A DNA stretch of 64,000 bases, from positions 62,001 to 126,000 of the forward strand of contig NZ_CABVLY010000009.1 in NCBI RefSeq assembly GCF_902498995.1. Direction: 5' to 3'. Of this stretch, positions 1 to 7,731 are shown piece after piece. The position numbers and the translations under genes were made by a program. Each line of letters opens with the position of its first letter. The stretch's first letter is position 1. Below the pieces are notes generated by a model that was given only the letters and a program-made list of their open reading frames with translations, was not told the origin of the DNA and did no database searches. The DNA is from Burkholderia anthina (GTDB taxonomy: Bacteria > Pseudomonadota > Gammaproteobacteria > Burkholderiales > Burkholderiaceae).

Positions 1-461
1 TGCACGACGCAGCCGATCGCCTGCGCGGGCGGCAGCGCCGCCGACACCGCGCCGCCCGGATCGACCGCGTCGAGCGGCACGCCGTCGATCGCCCCCGCGA
101 GCCCGTGCGTGAACCACCACGGCAACCCGTTCATCGCGGCGACGATCACCGTGTGCGGCCCGACCAGCGGTGCGATTCTCGCGGCCAGCGCCGGCAACGC
201 CTGCGCCTTCAGCGCGATCACCACGTAGTCCTGCACGCCGAGCGCGGCCGCGTCGTCGCTCGCACGTACGGGAATCGACGACATCGCGCCCGTCTCGTCG
301 ATCACGCGCACACCGTGCGCGTTCAACGCATCGAGCGTCGCGCCGCGCGCGTACGCGCTCACGGTCATGCCGGCCCGCGACAGCGCAGCCGCGAGCAATC
401 CGCCGATCGCGCCGACGCCGACCACCGCCGCGCGCACCGACCCTGAATTCGTGTCGTTCAT
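1..461 (-). CDS. 2-dehydropantoate 2-reductase-like protein, N-terminal part
   Basis: Runs off the left edge; only about 153 N-terminal codons are present. The ATG at 461 opens a protein with an early Rossmann dinucleotide fold, GVGAIGG at residues 15-21, followed by LLAAALSRAGMTV and a DYVVIALKAQALP segment. This is the typical N-terminal half of the ApbA/PanE family, which reduces ketopantoate with NADPH for pantothenate synthesis. Burkholderia genomes often carry several paralogues acting on other 2-keto acids, so panE itself is not claimed. It lies 98 bases downstream of the LuxR gene on the same strand, with an operator-like palindrome in the gap. Family is secure; substrate is inferred. 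Confidence 0.85.
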   Translation of the reverse strand, partial: MNDTNSGSVRAAVVGVGAIGGLLAAALSRAGMTVSAYARGATLDALNAHGVRVIDETGAMSSIPVRASDDAAALGVQDYVVIALKAQALPALAARIAPLVGPHTVIVAAMNGLPWWFTHGLAGAIDGVPLDAVDPGGAVSAALPPAQAIGCVV

Positions 462-502
462 GATGGGAATCCGTCTCCTGGGAGCTGACGAGCATAACGC
501 TC

Positions 503-524
503 AATGGTTGCGGATACAACCATT
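503..524. promoter_or_regulatory. Operator-like inverted repeat upstream of the ketopantoate-reductase-like gene
   Basis: AATGGTTG (503-510) and CAACCATT (517-524) form a perfect 8-bp inverted repeat with a 6-base spacer. It lies about 40 bases upstream of the reductase start at 461, in the short gap after the LuxR stop. There is no T-tract, so a dimeric regulator site is more likely than a terminator. The regulator is unknown; the adjacent LuxR protein is one candidate. Confidence 0.45.
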
Positions 525-559
525 CATGCGAGCGCACGACGTATCCGTGTCGTCCCGAT

Positions 560-1702
560 TCATCGTACCGGGCTGCCGGCCTCCTCCGGTTCGTCGTCGG
601 TCGGCCCCGTCGCGCCGAGCACGCCGGCGATCTGGCTCTTGTCGTGCATGCCGAGCTTGCGGTATGCGCAGCGCAGGTAATGCCGCACCGTCGTCGGCGA
701 AATCGCCATCTGTTGCGCCACCTCCTTGTGCGAGCGCCCCGCGCCGTAATAGCGGATCGCCGCCAGCTCGCGCGGGCTCAGCCGGTCGAGCAGCGAGCGC
801 GGCCGCGCCTCGATCTGGAACAGTCCCGCGACCGGCACGCACTGGATGCGCAGCGCGTCGCCGATGAACGGCTGGCCCGACTGGCGCCGCACGTGGGTGA
901 CCAGCGGGTCCGGCACGCGCGGCCCCGTCCATGCAGGCCATTCGGTACGCAGCACGTCGTCGAAGCCGTGATCGGCATGGTGCAGCACGCCGAAGTTGTC
1001 GCACAGCGCGCGCGCCGCCGGCGCCACCGCGTCGCCGCGCTCGCGCGTGAGCTGTGCCGCCCGGTTGATGGTGAGCGCGGCCGCGAGATGCGGAATCATC
1101 TCTTCGAAACGATTCGCATCCTCGTCGCTGAACGGCCGGTTCAGGCCCTGCCGGTAGATCGACATGAACGTCGTCAGACCGAAGCGCCGATCGAGCGTAC
1201 ACACGCACATCAGTTGCGCGAGCCCGTACTTCACGCACCAGTCGCGAAACCGCGCATCGACCCCCGGCTCGACGACCGACAACCGCACCGCGCGGCCATG
1301 CGCGCCGAGCAGCGTGCGACGGGCGAGCGGATCGCAGTCGCGCACGCGTTTCCAGTCGCTGAAAAACGCGTGCGGAAGACGGTACAGGAAGCTGTTGTGC
1401 ATCACCGGGCCGGTCGGCACGTGCGTCGCGACGCCGGTCCACGCGGCATCGAACGGGATCAGCGCCTGCAACAGCGAAAAGAAGCGGCACTCGAACTCGC
1501 CGATTCCGGATTGCGCGGCGACCGCATACAGGTCGAGCAGCATCAGGCCGAACTCGCGCCGCGATGCGTCGCCGCGCGTGACGCCGTCGAAATCGGCACG
1601 GCGGGAGGGCAATGGCGGCCATGCGGATTCGTCGAGCACGATCGCGGCAGGCACGTCGCGCAGCGCGTCGAGATCCTGCCTGATATCCGTCGTGATCCTC
1701 AC
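560..1702 (-). CDS. LuxR-family transcriptional regulator
   Basis: A 380-residue protein ending in a LuxR/FixJ-type helix-turn-helix (about residues 310-365), seen as LSPRELAAIRYYGAGRSHKE followed by VAQQMAISPTTVRHYL and RKLGMHDK. The first 300 residues resemble no obvious autoinducer-binding or receiver domain; no phosphorylatable Asp pattern is visible. Start is GTG at 1702, with a GGAGCGGAAG ribosome site just upstream. A -10-like TATAAT (minus strand, 1761-1756) lies about 55 bases upstream. It is transcribed away from the porin-MFS-amidohydrolase genes and could control them or the downstream reductase; this is inference from position only. Confidence 0.85.
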   Translation of the reverse strand: MRITTDIRQDLDALRDVPAAIVLDESAWPPLPSRRADFDGVTRGDASRREFGLMLLDLYAVAAQSGIGEFECRFFSLLQALIPFDAAWTGVATHVPTGPVMHNSFLYRLPHAFFSDWKRVRDCDPLARRTLLGAHGRAVRLSVVEPGVDARFRDWCVKYGLAQLMCVCTLDRRFGLTTFMSIYRQGLNRPFSDEDANRFEEMIPHLAAALTINRAAQLTRERGDAVAPAARALCDNFGVLHHADHGFDDVLRTEWPAWTGPRVPDPLVTHVRRQSGQPFIGDALRIQCVPVAGLFQIEARPRSLLDRLSPRELAAIRYYGAGRSHKEVAQQMAISPTTVRHYLRCAYRKLGMHDKSQIAGVLGATGPTDDEPEEAGSPVR

Positions 1703-2007
1703 CTTCCGCTCCCCTGCCCGATCGGGCCGCTGATGCGCGCAACGCAGACCGGCCGATTATAGCGATCGTCATTTTTGGCGGGCACCGCTGCCGGAACACG
1801 CGGCAACCCCATCCATTTGAACGGTACGCCGCGCGTTGCTGCTGCGCAGCACGCGTCGCGGCAGCCAGGCGGCGCGGGCGTGCCGCACACCGCGGGTTTT
1901 CCACACCGTTCATCTGTACGACTGTTCGGCGGCTTTCCTGCTGCGGACACTGCATCGCGACAACACCAACGACACACCCCGATGCAGGACGGTATGGAGA
2001 ACCCCAC
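1703..2007. other. Intergenic region between divergent LuxR and porin genes
   Basis: About 305 bases without a gene. It contains a minus-strand TATAAT at 1761-1756 that could serve the LuxR gene, without a good -35 at the expected distance, and the GGAGA ribosome site of the porin at its right end. No clear inverted repeat with operator character or terminator was found. Confidence 0.5.
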
Positions 2008-3063
2008 GTGACGAAACCCCGCTTCATCCGCACGGCCGCGACCGCAGCCGCCGTGACGCTCGCTACGTGCAGCGTCGCCGCACACGCGCAATCGGCGCTC
2101 ACGCTGTACGGCGCGCTCGACGCCGGCGTGCAGTACCTGACGCATGCCGACGGACGCCACTCGGCCGTGCAGTTGCAGAACTACGGCATCGTGCCGTCGC
2201 AGATCGGACTGAAGGGCAACGAAGATCTCGGCGGCGGCTGGCGCGCGCTGTTCAAGCTCGAGCAAGGCCTGAACGTCAACGACGGCACCCCGACCGCGCC
2301 CGGCTACGCCTTTTTTCGCGGCGCATACGTGGGTATCGCGGGCCCGATCGGCACCGTCACGCTCGGCCGGCAGTTCAGCGTGCTGTTCGACAAGACGCTG
2401 TTCTACGACCCGCTGTGGTACGCGTCGTACAGCGGCCAGGGCGTGATCATGCCGATGGCGGCGAACTTCATCGACCACTCGATCAAGTACCAGTCGCCGA
2501 CCTTCGCCGGCTTCGACGCCGAAGCACTCGCCGCCACGGCCGGCGTCGCCGGCAATACACGCGCCGGACGCGTGCTGGAACTGGGCGGCCAGTACACGAG
2601 CAACGGGCTGTCGGTCAGCGCCGTGCTGCATCAGGCGCACGGCGACGCAACGGCCGCGGATGACGCATCCGCCCGTCGCCGCGAACTCGGCACGCTCGCC
2701 GCACGTTACGCGTTCGCAACGCTGCCGCTCACCGTCTACGCGGGCGTCGAACGCGTGACCGGCGACCTCGATGCGGCACGCACCGTCATCTGGGGCGGTG
2801 CGCGTTACCTGATCGCATCGAGCGGAATCGGACTGAACGCGGGCGTCTACCACACCGATTCGCACACACCGGCGATCGGCCATCCGACGCTGTTCATCGC
2901 GAGCACCACGTACGCGCTGTCGAAACGCACCGTCGCCTACGTGAACGTCGGCTATGCGCGCAACAGCGGCCAGAGCTCGCAGACCGTCTACGAATACGAC
3001 CCGACGCCGCTCGCCGGCGCGTCGCAGTTCGGCGCGATGGTCGGCATGTACCACCTGTTCTGA
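2008..3063 (+). CDS. Gram-negative porin (OmpC/OpcP-like)
   Basis: A 351-residue outer-membrane beta-barrel of the Burkholderia porin family. A signal peptide covers residues 1-27 with cleavage after AHA, followed by SALTLYGALDAGVQYL, the standard first strand of this family. GLKGNEDLGGGWRALFKLE and the plug segment are recognisable, and the protein ends in MYHLF with the terminal Phe needed for barrel assembly. Start is GTG at 2008 behind GGAGA. It is the first gene of a same-strand run with the MFS permease 22 bases downstream, suggesting passage of a common substrate through outer and inner membranes. Confidence 0.93.
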   Translation: MTKPRFIRTAATAAAVTLATCSVAAHAQSALTLYGALDAGVQYLTHADGRHSAVQLQNYGIVPSQIGLKGNEDLGGGWRALFKLEQGLNVNDGTPTAPGYAFFRGAYVGIAGPIGTVTLGRQFSVLFDKTLFYDPLWYASYSGQGVIMPMAANFIDHSIKYQSPTFAGFDAEALAATAGVAGNTRAGRVLELGGQYTSNGLSVSAVLHQAHGDATAADDASARRRELGTLAARYAFATLPLTVYAGVERVTGDLDAARTVIWGGARYLIASSGIGLNAGVYHTDSHTPAIGHPTLFIASTTYALSKRTVAYVNVGYARNSGQSSQTVYEYDPTPLAGASQFGAMVGMYHLF

Positions 3064-3085
3064 TCCTGTCCACCTGGAACCCGCC

Positions 3086-4303
3086 ATGAAAACCCTTTGC
3101 TCCGATGCCGCACGGCCGTCCGACGACCGCGCGTCGACCTTTGCGCGCTCGACGCTCGTCGCGCTCGTCGTGTTCGCGGCCATCACGCCGCTGCTGCTGC
3201 TCGTCGCGCCGGCCGTCGCCGGTCAGCTCGCGACGCAGCTCGGGCTGTCCGCATCGCAAATCGGCACCTACTTCTTCGTCGAACTCGGCGCGTTCAGCCT
3301 CGCGACCGTGCCGTCGTATCTGTGGCTCGGCCGCGTCGATGCGCGCCGCGTCGCCGCCTGTGCAATCGCGTTGTTCGGCGCGGGCAATCTGCTCACCGCA
3401 GTGTGGATGCCGGGCTTCGTCGCGCTGCTCGCGCTGCGTGCCGTCACCGCGCTCGGCGGCGGCTCGTTGATGGTGCTCTGCATGACGAGCGCGGCCACCA
3501 GCAAGAACAGCGACCGCGTATACGGCCTGTGGGTCGTCGGCCAGTTGATCGCGGGCGCGATCGGGCTGTTCGTGCTGCCTCACGTGTTTGTCGCGTTCGG
3601 GCTGCGCGCGCTGTACGTCGCGCTCGCGATGCTTGCCGTCATCGCCGCGCCGCTGTCGCGCGGCTTTCCGGCGACGCTCGGTACACAGGCCGCGTCGGCG
3701 CAGACCACGCGCAACGCCGCATCGCATGCGCCGCGGCTGTACGTCGCGCTCGCGATCGGTGCGGTGCTGACGTTCTATCTCGCGATCGGCAGCGTGTGGA
3801 CGTTCGCGAGCCGTGCCGCGGCACAAGCCGGCCTCGATCCGCAGTCGACCGGCAACGTGCTCGCGATCGCGAGCGTGATGGGCATCGCCGGCGCGGCACT
3901 CGCGTCGTGTGCGGGCGGCCGCGTCGCGCGGCGCGCGATGCTCGCCGCCGGTTACGCACTGCTCGCGGCGTCGCTCGTCGCACTCGCCGCGCTTCCGCAT
4001 GCGAGCGGCTACAGCGCCGCGATCTTCGCGTTCAAGTTCGCGTGGACCTTCGTGCTGCCGTTCATTCTCGCGACCGTCGCGCAGATCGATACGTCCGGGC
4101 GCCTCGTCGCGACGCTCAATTTCGTGATCGGCGCGGGCCTCGCGGCCGGTCCGCTGCTCGCCGGCCTGCTGCTCGATGCAGGCGGCACGATGCACGCGCT
4201 GTTCGCGATCGCGACGGCCGTTGCGATCGCATCGTTCGCCGCGCTGCGTCATATCGATCGCCGCGCGCCCGCTTCCGTGATTCCCGTTTCCTCCCAACCG
4301 TGA
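3086..4303 (+). CDS. MFS transporter
   Basis: A 405-residue inner-membrane permease with about twelve hydrophobic segments, starting at ATG 3086 (an upstream in-frame extension into the porin is not credible). The first helix STLVALVVFAAITPLLLL is followed by the long loop and helices typical of the major facilitator superfamily. No family-specific substrate motif is recognised. It sits between the porin and the histone-deacetylase-like gene with gaps of 22 and 16 bases, so co-transcription is likely. A role in import of an acetylated amine or amide for the downstream hydrolase is inferred from context. Confidence 0.88.
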   Translation: MKTLCSDAARPSDDRASTFARSTLVALVVFAAITPLLLLVAPAVAGQLATQLGLSASQIGTYFFVELGAFSLATVPSYLWLGRVDARRVAACAIALFGAGNLLTAVWMPGFVALLALRAVTALGGGSLMVLCMTSAATSKNSDRVYGLWVVGQLIAGAIGLFVLPHVFVAFGLRALYVALAMLAVIAAPLSRGFPATLGTQAASAQTTRNAASHAPRLYVALAIGAVLTFYLAIGSVWTFASRAAAQAGLDPQSTGNVLAIASVMGIAGAALASCAGGRVARRAMLAAGYALLAASLVALAALPHASGYSAAIFAFKFAWTFVLPFILATVAQIDTSGRLVATLNFVIGAGLAAGPLLAGLLLDAGGTMHALFAIATAVAIASFAALRHIDRRAPASVIPVSSQP

Positions 4304-4319
4304 CAGGTCAAGCCCATCC

Positions 4320-5429
4320 ATGAATCGCACTGCCTTCTTTACCGACGAACGCACCTTCTGGCACACCGGCGGCACGCATGCGCTGTTCTTCCCGGTCGGC
4401 GGCTGGGTCCAGCCGCCGTCGAGCGCCGGCTACGCCGAATCGCCCGATTCGAAGCGCCGCTTCCTGTCGCTCGTGCAGGCGTCCGGGCTTGCCGCGCACC
4501 TCGACATGCACGGCGCCGCGCCGGCCACGACCGGCGATTTGCTGCGCATTCATCCCGCGAGCTATCTCGACGCGTTCCGCGCACTCAGCGACGCGAACGG
4601 CGGCGACCTCGGCGATCTCGCGCCGTTCGGCAAGGGCAGCTACGAGATCGCTGCGCTGTCCGCGGGCCTCGCGATCGCGGCCGTCGACACGGTGGTCGCC
4701 GAACACGCGGCCAACGCGTTCTCGCTGTCGCGGCCGCCCGGCCATCACTGCCTGCGCGATCGTCCGATGGGTTTCTGCCTGCTCGCGAACATCCCGATCG
4801 CGATCGAGGCCGCGCGTGCGAAACACGGGATCGAACGCGTCGCGGTGATCGACTGGGACGTGCACCACGGCAACGGCACGCAATCGATCTACTACGACGA
4901 CCCGGATACGCTGACGATTTCGCTGCACCAGGATCGCTGCTTCCCGCCCGGCTACAGCGGCGGCGGCGATCGCGGCGAAGGCGCGGGCGTCGGCGCGAAC
5001 CTGAACGTGCCGCTGCTCGCCGGCAGCGGCGACGACGCGTATCGCTACGCATTCGAGCGGATCGTGCTGCCCGCGCTGGAGCGGTTCCGGCCCGAGCTGA
5101 TCGTCATCGCGAGCGGCCTCGATGCGAGCGCCGTGGATCCGCTCGCGCGCATGCAGCTGCATACCGACAGCTACCGGTTCATGACGCGCGCGGTGAAGGA
5201 GGCCGCGCAGCGCCACTGCGGCGGGCGGCTCGTGATCGTTCACGAAGGCGGCTATTCGGAGGCGTATGTGCCGTTTTGCGGGCTCGCGATCGTCGAGGAA
5301 CTGACCGGCATGCGCACCGACGTCGCCGATCCGATGCTCGGCCTCGCGATCGCGCAGCAGCCGGGAGAACGCTTCGTTGCGTTCCAGCGCGGACTGCTCG
5401 ACGAGCTGGCGACGTCGTTCGGGTTGTAG
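4320..5429 (+). CDS. Histone deacetylase family protein (acetylpolyamine-amidohydrolase type)
   Basis: A 369-residue zinc amidohydrolase. The hallmark RPPGHHCL segment, the metal-binding DWDVHHGNGT (D180, H182), SGLD with D268 as third zinc ligand, and the catalytic Tyr in HEGGY (Y312) are all present, so the protein should be active. Bacterial members usually remove acetyl groups from small amines such as acetylpolyamines rather than from histones. The gene follows a porin and an MFS permease, which favours catabolism of an imported acetylated compound. The exact substrate cannot be read from sequence. Confidence 0.92.
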   Translation: MNRTAFFTDERTFWHTGGTHALFFPVGGWVQPPSSAGYAESPDSKRRFLSLVQASGLAAHLDMHGAAPATTGDLLRIHPASYLDAFRALSDANGGDLGDLAPFGKGSYEIAALSAGLAIAAVDTVVAEHAANAFSLSRPPGHHCLRDRPMGFCLLANIPIAIEAARAKHGIERVAVIDWDVHHGNGTQSIYYDDPDTLTISLHQDRCFPPGYSGGGDRGEGAGVGANLNVPLLAGSGDDAYRYAFERIVLPALERFRPELIVIASGLDASAVDPLARMQLHTDSYRFMTRAVKEAAQRHCGGRLVIVHEGGYSEAYVPFCGLAIVEELTGMRTDVADPMLGLAIAQQPGERFVAFQRGLLDELATSFGL

Positions 5430-5441
5430 CGCCCGTTGTTC

Positions 5442-5479
5442 TCGCCCGTTCTCGCGCGCTCACCCGCGGGAACGGGCGA
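5442..5479 (+). terminator. Hairpin after the deacetylase-like gene, weak terminator candidate
   Basis: TCGCCCGTTC (5442-5451) pairs perfectly with GAACGGGCGA (5470-5479) around an 18-base loop. There is no T-tract, so factor-independent termination would be poor. It may mark the end of the porin-MFS-amidohydrolase transcript. Confidence 0.3.
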
Positions 5480-5569
5480 TGCGGAGCCGGTGTGCCCGGA
5501 CCCTTGCGCGATCGGTGCGGATGGGGTCTCCTGTGCTTTTACACCTGCCAGGCCCGGGCCCTTCTTCAG

Positions 5570-5800
5570 ATGAAATCGTCTCCGCGCGAACCCGATTCCA
5601 ACGACAAGGCGCGCCGCCAGCCTTCGAAGCTCGCCGTGAATATCGCCGCCGTTCTGGTTGGCGTGATCACGTTCGCGATCGGCGTGGCGTGGTTGATCTA
5701 TAGCTGGGTCGTCGATCGCGAAGCGCAGTATTTCGCGATTCCGCTGGTGTTTTCGGTACCGGTGATCGTGGCGGTCGCGGTGCGCAGTTTCTGGGACTAG
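5570..5800 (+). CDS. Small two-helix membrane protein
   Basis: A 76-residue protein starting at ATG 5570. The charged N-terminus is followed by two hydrophobic stretches, about residues 21-45 (VNIAAVLVGVITFAIGVAWL) and 55-72 (AIPLVFSVPVIVAVAV). This predicts a small inner-membrane protein with both ends in the cytoplasm. I recognise no family. It is followed 16 bases later by a good terminator, which supports it as a real expressed gene. Longer in-frame extensions upstream lack any protein character. Confidence 0.65.
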   Translation: MKSSPREPDSNDKARRQPSKLAVNIAAVLVGVITFAIGVAWLIYSWVVDREAQYFAIPLVFSVPVIVAVAVRSFWD

Positions 5801-5816
5801 TCACGCTCGCAACGAC

Positions 5817-5849
5817 AAAGCGCCGCGGTCGGTCGACGCGCGGCGCTTT
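5817..5849 (+). terminator. Bidirectional intrinsic terminator
   Basis: AAAGCGCCGCG (5817-5827) pairs with CGCGGCGCTTT (5839-5849), an 11-bp perfect stem with an 11-base loop. It lies between the small membrane protein gene and the convergent gene at 5915, so it can end both transcripts. Confidence 0.8.
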
Positions 5850-5914
5850 CGGGAATCGGCTGTATCGCGTTGGTCGAACGAAGCGGCAAGCCGCTCCGTT
5901 CGTCGGTGGCGCAG

Positions 5915-6205
5915 TTACAGGCCCGCGCGTGCGCACGGGTTCGGAACCGTCCCCTGATAGCCCTGGGTCGCGCTCAACGCGGAACCCAGCAGCGCCATGC
6001 CGACCGATTTCAGCACGGTGTCCGTGTTCAGCGGGAGGCCGCTGGCGATCGGCCGTCCGGAGTAGGCCGTGCACGCCGCCGACGGCGCGGCCGTCTGCAC
6101 CGATCGTGCGCTCCAGGCAATGTTGTCCGCGGGTATGCCGGCAAAAGCCGGCATGGTCAGCGTCAAGGACAAAACGGAAATCAGCGTGCGCGTGGTGTGG
6201 ATCAT
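5915..6205 (-). CDS. Small secreted hypothetical protein
   Basis: A 96-residue protein with a clear signal peptide, residues 1-22 ending PAFA, and a start at ATG 6205 behind a purine-rich GGGGGG stretch. The mature part has two cysteines (C45 in the SAACTAYSG segment and C91 near the C-terminus, NPCARAGL), which could form a disulfide in the periplasm. No family is recognised. It is convergent with the small membrane protein gene and shares its terminator. Confidence 0.6.
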   Translation of the reverse strand: MIHTTRTLISVLSLTLTMPAFAGIPADNIAWSARSVQTAAPSAACTAYSGRPIASGLPLNTDTVLKSVGMALLGSALSATQGYQGTVPNPCARAGL

Positions 6206-6531
6206 CGACGGCCCCCCGGTTAAACAGCCCGCGTGAATGAAAGGTTTTGTTCATGATTATACGGAACCGGGTTGGCTGCGCACGCAAAAGCGTGTGTGCC
6301 CGCGAAACGGCATCAACCGGCATGGCCGCCGCAATATGGCGCGCCGCGAGCCGTGGCCGGGATAGCCGTCTCGGGCATGAGGACATTTCGGCGCCTTGCT
6401 GCAGGAGCAGCGCCCTCTGAGAGGCTCGCCGCTTCCGCGAGTCCAACGACCTGCGCGGATAACAAAAAGCCCCGCGAATGCGAGACTCGCGGGGCTTTTC
6501 GACCCGACATGGCAATGCCGGGGAGCATACG
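6206..6531. other. Intergenic region between the small secreted protein and tRNA-Leu
   Basis: Roughly 325 bases. The right part holds the tRNA terminator at 6465-6499. The remainder, 6206-6464, shows no convincing gene on either strand; it must contain the promoter of the minus-strand secreted protein, but no clear -10/-35 pair was recognised. Confidence 0.5.
6465..6499 (-). terminator. Intrinsic terminator of tRNA-Leu
   Basis: AAAAGCCCCGCGA (6465-6477) pairs perfectly with TCGCGGGGCTTTT (6487-6499), a 13-bp stem with a 9-base loop. Read on the minus strand, it is followed by a T-rich tail. It lies 33 bases past the 3' end of the tRNA. Confidence 0.88.
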
Positions 6532-6618
6532 TGGTGCGTGAGGCCGGACTCGAACCGGCACACCCTTGCGGGCGTCAGGACCTAAACCTGGTGCGTCTAC
6601 CAATTTCGCCACTCACGC
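6532..6618 (-). tRNA. tRNA-Leu(UAG)
   Basis: The minus strand reads as an 87-nt class II tRNA with encoded CCA. The acceptor stem GCGTGAG pairs with CTCACGC, the D-loop carries the leucine-type GGTAGACGC, and the T-arm is GGTTCGAGTCC. The anticodon is TAG at 6584-6582, decoding CUA. The long variable arm is the GC-rich segment between the anticodon and T stems (CGCCCGCAAGGGTG), as expected for tRNA-Leu. Confidence 0.97.
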
Positions 6619-6867
6619 GCATGTCCGTTGCCTGATCGCGCGGCACGCAAGATACGTTCTCCGCGCGCCCGAAATACCCGGGACCCTTCGCGCCGACCCG
6701 AAAAGCCGGCACGCCCGATCAGGCGAGCGCGAGATTCTACCCGATCTCCGCCGCATTGTCTCGCCCCGCCGGCATCGCTCGACGAGCGGTGCTAGAATGC
6801 CGCGCTCGACGTGTCGGCCACGCGCCGGCACGCGTCCCCCGAACCCGCCTTCGCCACGATCCCGCCC

Positions 6868-7701
6868 GTGAACTTCGACGACTACTGTCAGCAAAAGGCT
6901 GCTCCCGCCGGTTCCAGCGTCTACTACGCGCTGCGCCAGGCACCGCTCGCCGCCGCGCCACGCCTGACGGCCCTGTTCGCGCTGCGCCGCGAACTCGAGG
7001 AAACCGTCAAGGAAACCAGCGACCCGACCGTCGGACACACGAAGCTCGCATGGTGGCACAAGGAACTCGCGGCGCTCGCCGCCGGCGAACCGACGCACCC
7101 GGTCACGAAAGCGCTGACGCAACATCATCCGTCGATCGCGGCTGAGGCCGACGCGCTACGCACGCTCGTCAACGGTTACGGGATGGATCTCGAACAGGCG
7201 CGCTACCTGGATTTCGCGAACCTGCAGCGCTACATCGCGCAGGTCGGCAGCACGTTCGCATCGCTGGTCGCGCGCGCGAGCGCCGCGAATCCGGCCGACC
7301 CGCAGCCGTGGGCCGCGGATGCCGGCCACGCGCTGATGCTCGCGCAGTTCGTGCAGGAACTCGGCAACGATGCGCGTCATGGCCGCATCTACCTGCCGAT
7401 CGACGAACTGCAACGCTACAACGTGACCGCGGCCGATCTGCTGAACCGCCGCTACAGCCCGGCCTTCACCGAGCTGCTGCAGTTCCAGACGGCCCGCGCG
7501 CGCGAAGCGCTCGCTGCGACCAACGCGGCGATCCCGGCATCCGAACGCCGCGCGCAGCGCACGCTGCGGGCGCAGATCGCGCTGGCCGGCGCGCTGCTCG
7601 ACGAAATCGAGCGCGACGGCTTCCAGGTGCTGCACCAGCGCATCGCGCTGACGCCGATCCGCAAGCTGTGGATCGCATGGCGAGCCGCACGCCGCCGCTG
7701 A
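6868..7701 (+). CDS. Squalene/phytoene synthase family protein
   Basis: About 277 residues from GTG 6868 (NFDDYCQQKAAPAGSSVYYA). An in-frame GTG at 6811 would add 19 residues but lies only a few bases after a -10-like TAGAAT (6792), leaving no room for a leader. The alpha-helical isoprenyl-diphosphate synthase fold is indicated by LTALFALRRELEETVKE and by QFVQELGNDARHGRIYLP, which matches the second Asp-rich motif region. The first motif, normally DxxxD, reads ELEET-KE, and the usual RD of the second is QEL, so catalysis may be altered or lost. It is not next to hopanoid genes. Function is uncertain. Confidence 0.8.
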   Translation: MNFDDYCQQKAAPAGSSVYYALRQAPLAAAPRLTALFALRRELEETVKETSDPTVGHTKLAWWHKELAALAAGEPTHPVTKALTQHHPSIAAEADALRTLVNGYGMDLEQARYLDFANLQRYIAQVGSTFASLVARASAANPADPQPWAADAGHALMLAQFVQELGNDARHGRIYLPIDELQRYNVTAADLLNRRYSPAFTELLQFQTARAREALAATNAAIPASERRAQRTLRAQIALAGALLDEIERDGFQVLHQRIALTPIRKLWIAWRAARRR

Positions 7702-7731
7702 CCCGTAGCGCAACGCGACGCACTTGCACCC

